A stretch of DNA of 64,000 nt, taken from contig JACZWC010000003.1 in NCBI GenBank assembly GCA_022572355.1, positions 81,242 to 145,241 on the forward strand, in the 5' to 3' direction. This DNA is from Bacteroidota bacterium (GTDB taxonomy: Bacteria > Bacteroidota > Bacteroidia > NORP154). This document shows positions 30,545 through 40,498 of this stretch, one piece after another. Position 1 is the first letter of the stretch, and each line of letters opens with the position of its first letter. The translations under genes were made by a program, and so were the position numbers. Below the pieces are notes generated by a model. It was not told the origin of the DNA, did no database searches, and worked only from the letters and a program-made list of their open reading frames with translations.

Positions 30545-31087
30545 ATGAAAGCAACGAAGAAAAGAATAACCGGAAATCTTAAGCTCTTAGGGTTGTTAGC
30601 CATTGCCTTGTGCATGGCCACGGTAACGGGATGTAAGAAACATGAAATCGTTGAGCCAAACTCAAGGCATCAGTGCACGGAAGGCGAGGATAAGAATGAA
30701 TCGACAGCACACAAGCGAAAGGCGTATTCTACGAATCCAAGTGATGATGAATCAGGTACGGGTTTAAAGCCTAGCTCGGATGATAGGTTTCCTCCGGATA
30801 ACACGATACCCGATCGGAATGGTGATGGCGATGACGGCGATGGTGATGGCGATTCTGGCTCTATAACTGATAAGGATGGAGACGACGGTGATGGCGATGG
30901 AGATTCTGGCCCTATTACTGATAAAGATGGAGACGATGGTGATGGCGATGGAGATTCTGGCCCTATTACCGATAAGGATGGAGACGACGGCGATGGAGAT
31001 GGAGATGGAGAGAATAATCGAATTACAGACAAGGACGGGCAAGATTTCGACAAAGATGGAGAAAGCCCTAAGAGCAGTGGAAATTGA
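30545..31087 (+). CDS. Acidic DGDGD-repeat lipoprotein
   Basis: The 180-residue protein has a lipoprotein signal ending ATVTGC followed by KKHE. Residues about 95-165 are almost exact 17-residue repeats of the form SGPITDKDGDDGDGDGD. The dense DxDxDG pattern resembles calcium-binding loops of thrombospondin type 3 or dockerin domains, although it could simply be an acidic linker. It starts three bases after the kinase stop and lies between the kinase and the second LytTR gene, so it may be an accessory of that sensor. No family is recognised. Confidence 0.65.
   Translation: MKATKKRITGNLKLLGLLAIALCMATVTGCKKHEIVEPNSRHQCTEGEDKNESTAHKRKAYSTNPSDDESGTGLKPSSDDRFPPDNTIPDRNGDGDDGDGDGDSGSITDKDGDDGDGDGDSGPITDKDGDDGDGDGDSGPITDKDGDDGDGDGDGENNRITDKDGQDFDKDGESPKSSGN
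30832..31002 (+). repeat. 51-bp in-frame tandem repeat
   Basis: About three copies of a 51-base unit (GGCGATGGAGATTCTGGCCC and following bases, then ATAAGGATGGAGACGA) differ only at scattered third positions. They encode the DGD repeats of the lipoprotein and would expand or contract by slippage in steps of 17 residues without a frameshift. Confidence 0.8.
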
Positions 31088-31125
31088 TTGGGGAGGATTA
31101 TTAACTATCGCATAAAAATCGAGTC

Positions 31126-31875
31126 ATGATTAAAGCACTTATAATAGATGATGAAGAAAATGCCAGAGGAAATCTTCAGGTCCTTTTGCAAGATTATTGT
31201 GAAGAAGTATCTGTGGTAGCTATGCTTGACAATGTTACTGACGGACTGAAAGCGGCAAAGAAACACAAACCTGACCTCGTTTTTTTAGATATTGAAATGA
31301 ATGGAGAAACAGGTTTTGATCTATTGTCAAGGATAGAGGAGATTGATTTTGATGTCGTATTTACCACAGCCCACAGCGATTACGCGTTGAAGGCATTCAA
31401 ATTCAATGCTTCTGATTACTTGCTAAAGCCAATAGATATTAATGATCTGATTAAAGCAGTAGCCAAAACCAGCAAAAGACTTGGAATTCAGCTTTCGAGG
31501 AATAAGATGGAGCAAATTATCAACCGCGCCCAGCAACCTAACGAAGTCTTCAACAAAATTGGCCTACCAACGATAGACGGCCTGATTTTCGTGGAGAGAG
31601 ACCATATCATCAGGTGCGAATCCGCTGACAATTACACAACTTTCTATCTCCATGATGGCAGTAAGATTATGGTATCAAAAACTATAAAGCACTTTGAAGA
31701 AATGCTCTCGGAATACAATTTCTTCAGAGTACATCAGTCTCACTTAATCAACCTCAGGCATCTTAAACAGTATCACAAAGGAGAAGGTGGCTACGCGATA
31801 ATGTCTGATGATTCTTCTGTTATCATATCGAGAAGGAAAAAAGAGGCCTTTTTGAGCGGTTTGTCGGCAGCATGA
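31126..31875 (+). CDS. LytTR-family response regulator
   Basis: The protein has 249 residues. The receiver has the acidic pair D8-D9, phospho-acceptor D55 in LVFLDIEMNG and KPIDINDL; the C-terminal LytTR domain has LIFVERDHIIRCESADNYTTF and FFRVHQSHLINL. It is paralogous to the regulator at 26550. With the kinase and lipoprotein it forms a group transcribed in one direction, so one LytS-type kinase may serve two regulators, or the two may respond to different kinases. The following 284 bases hold no clear gene and lead to the TonB receptor. Confidence 0.92.
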   Translation: MIKALIIDDEENARGNLQVLLQDYCEEVSVVAMLDNVTDGLKAAKKHKPDLVFLDIEMNGETGFDLLSRIEEIDFDVVFTTAHSDYALKAFKFNASDYLLKPIDINDLIKAVAKTSKRLGIQLSRNKMEQIINRAQQPNEVFNKIGLPTIDGLIFVERDHIIRCESADNYTTFYLHDGSKIMVSKTIKHFEEMLSEYNFFRVHQSHLINLRHLKQYHKGEGGYAIMSDDSSVIISRRKKEAFLSGLSAA

Positions 31876-32159
31876 ATTTGTCGTCATAGCGGTCATAAAT
31901 AAACAACCGCCGAATTCCAAGCCAATCCTACCACAAACATCCACGAGCAAACCAGTTTCTAATTTTCACTATTATTTCGCACGTGAATTTCGTTAATTTG
32001 ATAGGGATAATAATGTCCACTTATATCTGTAAAATAAAGTTTGTATGAAAAATGTATTAATGCTTATATTTACGGCTCTTTTAAGAGGGGTTATACATTT
32101 GTTTGAGAAAGAATCACCACGATTGCTTTTCATAGAATCTAAAAAATATATTGACGATT

Positions 32160-35100
32160 ATGCTTAGAACATTCTATTCATCTCTATTGTTTTTTCTCTT
32201 GGTATCATCAGCTGCACTCGCGCAGGATGGTGCTTTGAAAGGAAAAGTACTTGACAAAGAAACTGGAGAGCCTATTCCATTCGCCAATATCATCGCTGAA
32301 CGTGCCGGTAAACTCTTTGGAGGTGCAACCACAAATTTTGATGGACAGTATCAGATCAAACCTTTACCGGCTGGAAGATATGATGTGAAGGTAACTTATG
32401 TTGGTTATAAGTCTATTTTGATGACTGATGTGATTATAACTCCTGATGCGATTACTTTTCAGACCCTAAAATTACAATCTTCGGTTTCGGAACTCGAGGT
32501 AGTGGAGATTATAGGTTATGAAATACCACTTATAAATCCTGATCAAACCCAATCTGGAGAAACGGTCACGAGAGCTGATATCGCCAGGATGCCTTCACGG
32601 GATGCCTTGGGTATAGCGGCCACTGTTGGTGGCGTTTTTCGTGGCGCTGACGGAATTAGTATTCGTGGTACGAGAAATGCATCGACTACGATTTACATCG
32701 ATGGAGTTAAAGTTCGCGGCAGTGCTGGATTACCACAATCCGCAATTGAACAAGTAACGGTTGTAACAGGAGGCATACCGGCTAAGTACGGTGATGCAAC
32801 CGGTGGAATTATTAGCATTACAACTAGAGGGCCTACGCCCAAATTCTACGGAGGATTAGAGTTGTTGAGTTCTGGCTTCTATGTTGGAAAAGACAAGGAA
32901 ACCAACATCGGACTGGACGCCTATGGATATAACCTTTTTGGATTCAACATATCCGGGCCTTTACTCAAAATATGGGATAAAACTGACTCAGTAAAAAAAC
33001 CCTTATTGAGTTACTTTATTGGAGGAGAATTAACGCATATTAAGGACAACAACCCGTCTGCGATAGGAATGTATTTTGTGAATGACGAAAAACTGGCAGA
33101 ACTAAAAAAGACACCATTTCGTGCTTCTGGCACGAGTGCAGGAAATTTTGAAAATACAGAATACGTCAATCAAGGTGACCTTGAGTACTCTAAATACAGG
33201 AAAAACGCGGCTGGAACAGGTTTCAAGTTATCTGGAAAATTTGATGTTAGAACTGCACCAAAAATCAATTTGACTTTTGGTGGAAATTTGGACTGGGGTC
33301 AGGGTAGAGCCTTTAGCTGGGCGAATTCCATGTTCAATTACGATAACAACGGACGGTATTCAAATACCACATGGAGAGCTTACGTGAGATTTACGCAGAA
33401 ATTTGATTCTCCGGAAGAAGCCTTAGATGAAAATAACACCTCTTCTATAAAAAATGCATTTTATACCTTGCATGTGGACTATTCTGAGGTGTTTGGCAGT
33501 TTTCAAGATGCCACTCACAGGGATAACTTATTCGACTATGGGTATGTAGGGAAATTTACGACTTACACTATAAACACTTATACCCTCGGTTTCGATTCGG
33601 TATCCGGATATGGTGGCCTTATACACGACGCATTCTTTGACACACTCTATGAATTTACTCCATCAAGCATTAATCAGGATGCTTCGGATTATACGCAGAG
33701 CTTTTATGACCTTCAGACCGAACCGGTGTTAAATTACAACCAGGTGCTGGATGGCAGAGGACTACCAAACGGATTTCAACCTGGAGACCTTTCCGATCAA
33801 GTGTATAATATCTGGTTAAGCCCCGGAAGAATTTCGAATGGATATTCTTATTACAAACAAAATCAATTTAGGGTAATCGCTTCGGGTTCGGCTGACATCC
33901 TTGGCAACCACGAGATCTCAGCTGGTTTTGAATACGAGCAAAGAACTGACAGGGGTTATAACGTGAATCCGGTGGGATTATGGAGACAAATGAGGCAACT
34001 GACCAATCTTCACATATCGCAATTAGATAAGAATAATCCTCAACCTCAATTTATTGATCTTAATGGAACGCCGACAACGGCGGATGATACGATCTACATC
34101 GGAGTTGTCGATTTCCCAAGAAGATTCGACGGGGCATCTCAGGCATTTTTTGATTTTAATTTAAGGCAAAAATTGGGCCTTACAACTAATGGCCTCGATT
34201 GGATTGATTTAAATTCGCTTCCTCCAAGCACCTTTTCACTCGACATGTTCAGCCCGGATGAGCTCCTTAACAATGGCGCTAGTTATGTGGGTTATTATGG
34301 TTATGATTATACGGGAAAGAAGTTAAAAACCAATCCCAGTTTGGATGATTTCTTCAACCAGGTTAGAACTGTTGAAGGTTACAACGGACCAACTATATAT
34401 GATCGACCGGTGGGATCATACCAGCCCAATTACGTTGCTGGCTATATCCAAGACAAATTTGCGTTTAAAGACCTGATATTCAATTTGGGGATTAGGGTAG
34501 ATCGCTTCGATGCAAACCAAAAAGTTCTTAAAGATCCATACCTTCTTTTCCCTGCAATTACAGCCGGAGAAGTAAAAGCCGGTACTGATCGAGCCCATCT
34601 TTCTGACGCTGTACCTACCAGCATTGAAGACGACTATATAGTTTATGTAGACAACATTGCGAATCCTGGAAAAATAAAAGGTTATAGAAACGGTGATACC
34701 TGGTACAACTCAAGCGGAACTGAAATTCCAAATCCAACACCATTATTAGGCTCTTTTGGCATTCAACCATATCTGGTTGACAAAGACAAAACTGATTCAC
34801 GACAAATTACATCAGAGGCATTTGAAGATTACAAGCCGCAAACTAATTTCATGCCTCGTATTGCATTTTCTTTCCCAATATCGGATGAGGCATTGTTCTT
34901 TGCACACTACGACATCTTAACAAGAAGGCCTGAAACGGGAGGGAATTCTATTGAAAGGCTTGCTCCCTCTCAATACTTGTTTCTGGGAAGTCAAAGCAGG
35001 GTTGTTAACAACCCGAACCTGAAACCTTCTAAAACGGTCGATTACGAATTGGGATATCAGCAAAAACTGAATAATTATTCATCATTAAAACTCTCTGTTT

Positions 35101-35909
35101 TCTACAAAGAGATGAGGGATCAACTTGTTTATATCAGAGTTGTTGAGGCTTACCCGAATAGTTACAATACCTGGGGTAACAAGGATTTTGGTACGGTTAA
35201 AGGACTGACCGTTGCCTATGATCTGAGAAGAAAAGGAAATGTTAGGATAAGAGCGAGTTATACATTGCAGTTTGCAGATGGAACTGGGTCTGGTTCTGAC
35301 ATAGCTCTCAACGTTATTAGCTCCGGACAACCCAACCTGAAAACAATCAATGCCCTTGATTGGGATCAGCGGCACAGAATTCAGACTTCCTTTGATTATC
35401 ATTATAAAAAGGGCAAAGATTACAATGGCCCGGTCTGGTTTGACAAGAAAGTATTTGAAGAGGCTGGATTTAATATTATTCTGATAGGAGGGTCAGGACT
35501 TCCCTATAGCAAGCAAAGAAAGGTTACCCAGGAAGGTGCATTTGGCAGATCAAATTCTGTGCTTCTGGGAACTTTGAATGGCTCACGTTTGCCTTGGCAG
35601 ATCAATGTGGATGCCCGGGTGGACAAGAACTTTGATCTGAAATGGGGAAAAGAAAACAAGAAAGCTGCATTCCTAACGGTTTATTTTCAGATACTCAATG
35701 TTTTAAATACTAAAAATATAGTAAGCGTGTATGAGGCAACCGGCAACCCGGATGATGATGGATATTTGAGTGACCCAGGTTCACAAAATTCGATCGCCGG
35801 GTTAAATGATGAAGAATCATTCAGAATGCTGTATGCTTATAAGATCAATAATCCTTTCAATTATAGTGTCCCAAGAAGGATTCGTCTTGGCTTGCAGCTT
35901 AACTTTTAA
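32160..35909 (+). CDS. TonB-dependent receptor with carboxypeptidase-like N-terminal domain
   Basis: From the ATG at 32160 the protein has 1249 residues. After a signal peptide (SLLFFLLVSSAALAQ) comes a carboxypeptidase-regulatory-like domain (GKVLDKETGEPIPFANI, residues about 25-105), then a plug (IPSRDALGIAAT-like region, SIRGTRNASTTIYIDG, KYGDATGGIISITTRG) and a long beta-barrel ending LGLQLNF. Such receptors import ligands or, in some T9SS systems, act with surface proteins. A TTG at 32151 is a possible but poorer start. A TACATTTG box lies at 32094-32101. It is followed directly by the 1506-residue secreted protein, and no SusD homologue is present. Confidence 0.92.
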   Translation: MLRTFYSSLLFFLLVSSAALAQDGALKGKVLDKETGEPIPFANIIAERAGKLFGGATTNFDGQYQIKPLPAGRYDVKVTYVGYKSILMTDVIITPDAITFQTLKLQSSVSELEVVEIIGYEIPLINPDQTQSGETVTRADIARMPSRDALGIAATVGGVFRGADGISIRGTRNASTTIYIDGVKVRGSAGLPQSAIEQVTVVTGGIPAKYGDATGGIISITTRGPTPKFYGGLELLSSGFYVGKDKETNIGLDAYGYNLFGFNISGPLLKIWDKTDSVKKPLLSYFIGGELTHIKDNNPSAIGMYFVNDEKLAELKKTPFRASGTSAGNFENTEYVNQGDLEYSKYRKNAAGTGFKLSGKFDVRTAPKINLTFGGNLDWGQGRAFSWANSMFNYDNNGRYSNTTWRAYVRFTQKFDSPEEALDENNTSSIKNAFYTLHVDYSEVFGSFQDATHRDNLFDYGYVGKFTTYTINTYTLGFDSVSGYGGLIHDAFFDTLYEFTPSSINQDASDYTQSFYDLQTEPVLNYNQVLDGRGLPNGFQPGDLSDQVYNIWLSPGRISNGYSYYKQNQFRVIASGSADILGNHEISAGFEYEQRTDRGYNVNPVGLWRQMRQLTNLHISQLDKNNPQPQFIDLNGTPTTADDTIYIGVVDFPRRFDGASQAFFDFNLRQKLGLTTNGLDWIDLNSLPPSTFSLDMFSPDELLNNGASYVGYYGYDYTGKKLKTNPSLDDFFNQVRTVEGYNGPTIYDRPVGSYQPNYVAGYIQDKFAFKDLIFNLGIRVDRFDANQKVLKDPYLLFPAITAGEVKAGTDRAHLSDAVPTSIEDDYIVYVDNIANPGKIKGYRNGDTWYNSSGTEIPNPTPLLGSFGIQPYLVDKDKTDSRQITSEAFEDYKPQTNFMPRIAFSFPISDEALFFAHYDILTRRPETGGNSIERLAPSQYLFLGSQSRVVNNPNLKPSKTVDYELGYQQKLNNYSSLKLSVFYKEMRDQLVYIRVVEAYPNSYNTWGNKDFGTVKGLTVAYDLRRKGNVRIRASYTLQFADGTGSGSDIALNVISSGQPNLKTINALDWDQRHRIQTSFDYHYKKGKDYNGPVWFDKKVFEEAGFNIILIGGSGLPYSKQRKVTQEGAFGRSNSVLLGTLNGSRLPWQINVDARVDKNFDLKWGKENKKAAFLTVYFQILNVLNTKNIVSVYEATGNPDDDGYLSDPGSQNSIAGLNDEESFRMLYAYKINNPFNYSVPRRIRLGLQLNF

Positions 35910-35930
35910 TTGGAATTTCAAAACACGAAT

Positions 35931-38900
35931 ATGAAACTCAACGTAATAATTGGAATAGCTCTCTTTACTCTATCCAGCATCGTATGGATAAATAATTCTG
36001 TCGCTGAACGGTACCCACTGGCTAAAGAGGACAAAATCATTGATGAAAATGCTGACAACAACGATGCACAGCAAAAGTCCAGCGGAACTAATTCGCTGCT
36101 GGCGGGATGCGCAGAGCCAAACGGTGCTACCTTTATGGAGTTTAACAACGTCCGGGCATTGATTCATACGGGTGGCGACATGTTTTGGGATTTATTAAGC
36201 GAAGTAAAGTATGAGGTGCCAAAAAATTCATTAAAGCACTCCATGTTTCTCTCCTCCTTATGGCTGGGTGGAACCGATGTTAACCAGCAATTAAGGATTG
36301 CGGCCCAAAGATACCGTACTAACGGAGTAGACTTCTGGACCGGCCCTCTGGATACATCAGGAACAGCTGAAATTACGCCGGAGGTATGCGCGGAATGGGA
36401 TAAGCACTTTATCATTACAAGGCAGGAGGTTGACAAGTTTGTGGCATGGTTTAATGACCCCGAGGCGCATACTGACTATGTTATTCCAAATTCCATACTG
36501 GACTGGCCCGCTCATGGAGATGTTTCGAAAGGACAAGCATATTACATGGCTCCCTTCTATGATGAAGACGGAAATGGATTTTATGACCCATACAAAGGTG
36601 ATTATCCATACTATGATCTCAAAAATGAAGAATGTAACCGAAGCCGCGACAGGGTGTCTAAACTTTTCGGTGATATAACCTTCTGGTTCGTATTCAACGA
36701 TAAGGGTAATATTCATAAAGAAACTGAGGGTGATGCCATTGGACTTGAAGTTCAGGCACAGCAATTTGCATTTGCCACAAACGACGAGATCAACAACATG
36801 ACATTTACTAACTATCGTATTATCAACAGGTCCACTTTTACTTTGATTGAGACTTATTTCGGCACCAACTTCGACCCGGATCTTGGTTATCCTCAGGATG
36901 ATTACGTGGGATGCGATGTAAAGAGAGGATTGGGTTATTGTTACAACGGCAAGGCGGTTGATGGATCAGGTGCAACAGGCCATTATGGAGCCAATCCCCC
37001 CGCCATAGGTGTCGACTTCTTTGAAGGCCCATTTCAAGATCCCGACAACCTGGATAATCCTCAAGACTCTGCCTGTAATGCTTTTATCAATGGCAGTATC
37101 AACGGATTGAATTTTGGCGATGGTGAAATTGACAATGAAAGGTGGGGAATGAGAAGATTGGTTTACTATTGTAACTCTGGAACAGGGTGTGACTTTCAAG
37201 TGCAGGGAGACCCCAGCATTGCTGTACATTACTATGCTTACCTTAGGGGATATTGGAAAGACGGGACAAGAATGGTATATGGCGGGAATGGACATATAGG
37301 AAGCTGTACGTCTTGTGAATACGCTGATTTCATGTTCCCGGGCGCAAAATCCAATCCTACGCAAACTGATGAGTGTAATTGGGGAGTTTGCCAGAATCCG
37401 GATGGTACGAATTGCGGAATTACTCCTGGTGACCCTTTACCCTGGACGGAGCAACAAGCCAACAATGTAGAAGGTGACAGAAGATTTGTTCACTCCGCTG
37501 GCCCATTTACCTTGGCTCCGGGAGCTGAAAATGACATTACCGTAGGTATTATCTGGGCAAGAGCCTCAAGTAGCGATCCATTTCAATCTGTAGAATTGGT
37601 AAGGCTAGCCGATGATAAAGCGCAGGCACTATTCGACAACTGCTTCAAAGTACTGAATGGCCCCGATGCCCCTGTTCTTACTTCTCAGGAACTGGATCAG
37701 GAGATCATTCTTTATATTTCCAATCCTGTTACCTCAAATAACTATAATGAGAGCTATCATGAACGCGATCCGTTAATAATAGTTCCTCAATTTTTCCCTG
37801 GGAGTGAAGACGGAGAAATTATTGACGTCGAATATAGATTTCAGGGTTACCAGATTTTTCAACTCAAAGATTCGAGTGTTTCGGTAACAGATGTTGGAGA
37901 TGGTGAACTAGCCAGGCTCGTTGCGCAAGTGGATATCAAAGACGGTATTGCCAAGCTGGTAAATCTGGAATTTGATGAAGCCATTGGAGCCGAGGTTCCA
38001 ACGTTAATGGTTGATGGAAAGGATAAGGGAATTTCGCACTCTTTCAGGATAACGGATGATGAATTTGCAACAGGTACTAAAGCCCTTGTGAATCACAAGA
38101 GGTACTATTTCCTGGCATTGGCCTATTCTCATAATCAATATTACCTGTATAATGGATATCCGGATAGCTTATCAATAGCATCAAACAAAAAGCCTTATCT
38201 GGCAGGGCGTAAAACCGGTTCTGGTGGGTCAATAGAAAGTATTACCTGCATACCTCATATATCTGAAGTTGAGATGAACGGAACTCAAATAAACTCCGTT
38301 TACGGCGACAGTCCGGAAGTTACAAGAATTGAGGGCCAGGGTAATGGAGGATTAAATTTAGAACTCAGCAGCAGCTCTATTAACGCTATAATGGCTGGTG
38401 AACCGTGGTCTGCACAGCAACTCACTTATTTAAAGAACGCCGGGCCATTAGGAGTAAAGGTAATTGATCCGCTACAAGTGAAAGGGGGGCAATACATTGT
38501 TAAATTCTTCCTGGACCCCAGAGATACGGTTCCCGTTGTTGGTATGGTTCTGAACCAGGCTCCTCCCGGTACCGCCGCTCTTACAAACTTTGAAATTGAT
38601 AAATCATACAGAGATAGATTTACTGTAGGCCAAGTTGTATATATTGAAGGAAGCAAGGAAAATGATGGTGAGTGGACAATATTCAAAATTGCCAAGAGCG
38701 GTCAGGTTGGACATGGTAATTACCTGGCAATTACAACGGAAGAGTATATGACAGATAATGATAAAAATCAAATGGGCGTTGTTTATCCAGGATATCGCTG
38801 GGCGCTCATGAATGCGAGCAATCCAACGGATACGATTTTCATCTCCGAACATACGATAAATACTCGTGCGGAAGAGTTAATTACCAGTTTAGGGATCTCT

Positions 38901-40451
38901 ATTACTATTGAACAGGTGAGACATCCAGGTCCTGCGTATGCCATACCACAAAAGTTGACCGGTAGTGCTGCAGTAATAGGTGCGACAAATCCAGATCCGG
39001 CAAATGGATTTTTGGTATCATCAATGACCTTCTCGGATCCAAATAATAGATGGCTTACAGGAGTTACAGACGGAGATGCGCCTAATGGCCTGAATTGGAT
39101 TAGATCGGGAACCGGTGATCTTGACTATATCGGTATTGATGATGCTGGATCCTTTGAAAATCTTGTTGGGGGAGTTTGGGCGCCTGGAAGGCTTGCCAGC
39201 AAAGATACGTTGGGCCCGATGTATGAATACAAAACCAACAATGACCGCCCAACCATGGCGAATCTAGCAAGTGTAAATATTGTCATTACAGCTGACAAAA
39301 GTAAATGGACAAGGTCTGTTGTTATAGAGCAGGAAGAATACACGCTCTATACCCAACCTCTGGGTTCCTCAATACCAAAACTTAATCTACGAGGAGGACT
39401 TTCCGTTGACAAGAATGGAGTGCCATTTGATACTACAGGAGGCAACAGCATTACCGACCCGCCGAGCACCAACCCAAATGCTGCCAATTACATCTCGAAC
39501 ACTGGAATGGGTTGGTTTCCGGGCTATGCAATCAATATTGAAACTGGAGAACGCCTGAACATTATGTTCGGTGAAGATTCATGGCTGGCCAATGGAAATG
39601 ACATGATCTGGAATCCTACCTCTGATTTAACCAATCCTATCTTTGGTAATACCGTAGGATGTCTGGGATGCGCCCCAGATGTGTGCAGCAATCAGAATCC
39701 ATGCCTGCCTTTCCGTGCAGGAGGCAAGCACTTCATTTATATAATGGGCCATAATGGAGATGATACTACAAGTATCTTGCTTGCAAGAGGGGATGTTCCG
39801 AATTATGACGCCTGCGCTTATACCAGACAGATGTACATAAAACTGGAATCCTTGACAAATCCAACTCAAATTTCCGATGCCAAGATGGCCATATTCAATG
39901 ATGTTATGTGGGTTGGATTTCCCATGCTGCACGAAGACTTTGATTTCTCGAATCCTTCACAAATTCCATCGGATGTTACGGTAAAACTTAGGGTTCAGAG
40001 ACCTTACATGAGGAATTTCTCAACTGATTCGAATATGGCCAGCACCCCCTTGAATGACAATAACCCCATGTATATATTTGATCTGGATGATTTCGCAACG
40101 AGAACTAACGTTAATGAAATCGCGGTGGATGCTCTACAGGATATTAATATAGTACCCAACCCGTATTTCGCATTCTCAACTTATGAAACAGGCCAATTAG
40201 ACCACAGGGTTAGGATCATTAATCTACCGGCAGAATGTACTGTGTCGATTTATAATTTAAATGGGACATTGATAAGACAATTTGAAAGAGATGACAATAC
40301 GATCACTTCAATTGATTGGAATTTGAAAAATTTCAAGAATGTTCCGATAGCAAGTGGGGTTTACTTGATACATATAAATGCCCCTGGAATTGGAGAAAGA
40401 ATATTGAAATGGTTTGGTGTACTCAGGCCTATTGATCTCGACTCATTTTAG
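35931..40451 (+). CDS. Large secreted protein with T9SS-like C-terminal domain
   Basis: From the ATG at 35931 the product has 1506 residues. It has a signal peptide (IIGIALFTLSSIVWINNSVA), a long cysteine-containing extracellular region without a domain I can name, and a C-terminal segment DINIVPNPYFAFSTYE, VSIYNLNGTLIRQF and ASGVYLIHINAPG that resembles T9SS type A sorting domains. The middle part has many Asp/Gly/Asn turns of the DEDGNGFYDPYKGDYP kind, which may bind calcium. The operon position between a TonB-type barrel and a PorV-like barrel suggests that the three work as an outer-membrane export or attachment unit. Confidence 0.8.
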   Translation: MKLNVIIGIALFTLSSIVWINNSVAERYPLAKEDKIIDENADNNDAQQKSSGTNSLLAGCAEPNGATFMEFNNVRALIHTGGDMFWDLLSEVKYEVPKNSLKHSMFLSSLWLGGTDVNQQLRIAAQRYRTNGVDFWTGPLDTSGTAEITPEVCAEWDKHFIITRQEVDKFVAWFNDPEAHTDYVIPNSILDWPAHGDVSKGQAYYMAPFYDEDGNGFYDPYKGDYPYYDLKNEECNRSRDRVSKLFGDITFWFVFNDKGNIHKETEGDAIGLEVQAQQFAFATNDEINNMTFTNYRIINRSTFTLIETYFGTNFDPDLGYPQDDYVGCDVKRGLGYCYNGKAVDGSGATGHYGANPPAIGVDFFEGPFQDPDNLDNPQDSACNAFINGSINGLNFGDGEIDNERWGMRRLVYYCNSGTGCDFQVQGDPSIAVHYYAYLRGYWKDGTRMVYGGNGHIGSCTSCEYADFMFPGAKSNPTQTDECNWGVCQNPDGTNCGITPGDPLPWTEQQANNVEGDRRFVHSAGPFTLAPGAENDITVGIIWARASSSDPFQSVELVRLADDKAQALFDNCFKVLNGPDAPVLTSQELDQEIILYISNPVTSNNYNESYHERDPLIIVPQFFPGSEDGEIIDVEYRFQGYQIFQLKDSSVSVTDVGDGELARLVAQVDIKDGIAKLVNLEFDEAIGAEVPTLMVDGKDKGISHSFRITDDEFATGTKALVNHKRYYFLALAYSHNQYYLYNGYPDSLSIASNKKPYLAGRKTGSGGSIESITCIPHISEVEMNGTQINSVYGDSPEVTRIEGQGNGGLNLELSSSSINAIMAGEPWSAQQLTYLKNAGPLGVKVIDPLQVKGGQYIVKFFLDPRDTVPVVGMVLNQAPPGTAALTNFEIDKSYRDRFTVGQVVYIEGSKENDGEWTIFKIAKSGQVGHGNYLAITTEEYMTDNDKNQMGVVYPGYRWALMNASNPTDTIFISEHTINTRAEELITSLGISITIEQVRHPGPAYAIPQKLTGSAAVIGATNPDPANGFLVSSMTFSDPNNRWLTGVTDGDAPNGLNWIRSGTGDLDYIGIDDAGSFENLVGGVWAPGRLASKDTLGPMYEYKTNNDRPTMANLASVNIVITADKSKWTRSVVIEQEEYTLYTQPLGSSIPKLNLRGGLSVDKNGVPFDTTGGNSITDPPSTNPNAANYISNTGMGWFPGYAINIETGERLNIMFGEDSWLANGNDMIWNPTSDLTNPIFGNTVGCLGCAPDVCSNQNPCLPFRAGGKHFIYIMGHNGDDTTSILLARGDVPNYDACAYTRQMYIKLESLTNPTQISDAKMAIFNDVMWVGFPMLHEDFDFSNPSQIPSDVTVKLRVQRPYMRNFSTDSNMASTPLNDNNPMYIFDLDDFATRTNVNEIAVDALQDINIVPNPYFAFSTYETGQLDHRVRIINLPAECTVSIYNLNGTLIRQFERDDNTITSIDWNLKNFKNVPIASGVYLIHINAPGIGERILKWFGVLRPIDLDSF

Positions 40452-40498
40452 TGGTAAGATGAATACGTTATTTTTAACAACAATAATCTAAGTGGAAG

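Noticed and set aside
32045..32167. A 40-residue frame (MKNVLMLIFTALLRGVIHLF...) before the TonB receptor
   Set aside because: It overlaps the receptor start, contains the likely promoter box TACATTTG and has no recognisable features beyond a hydrophobic start; probably chance.
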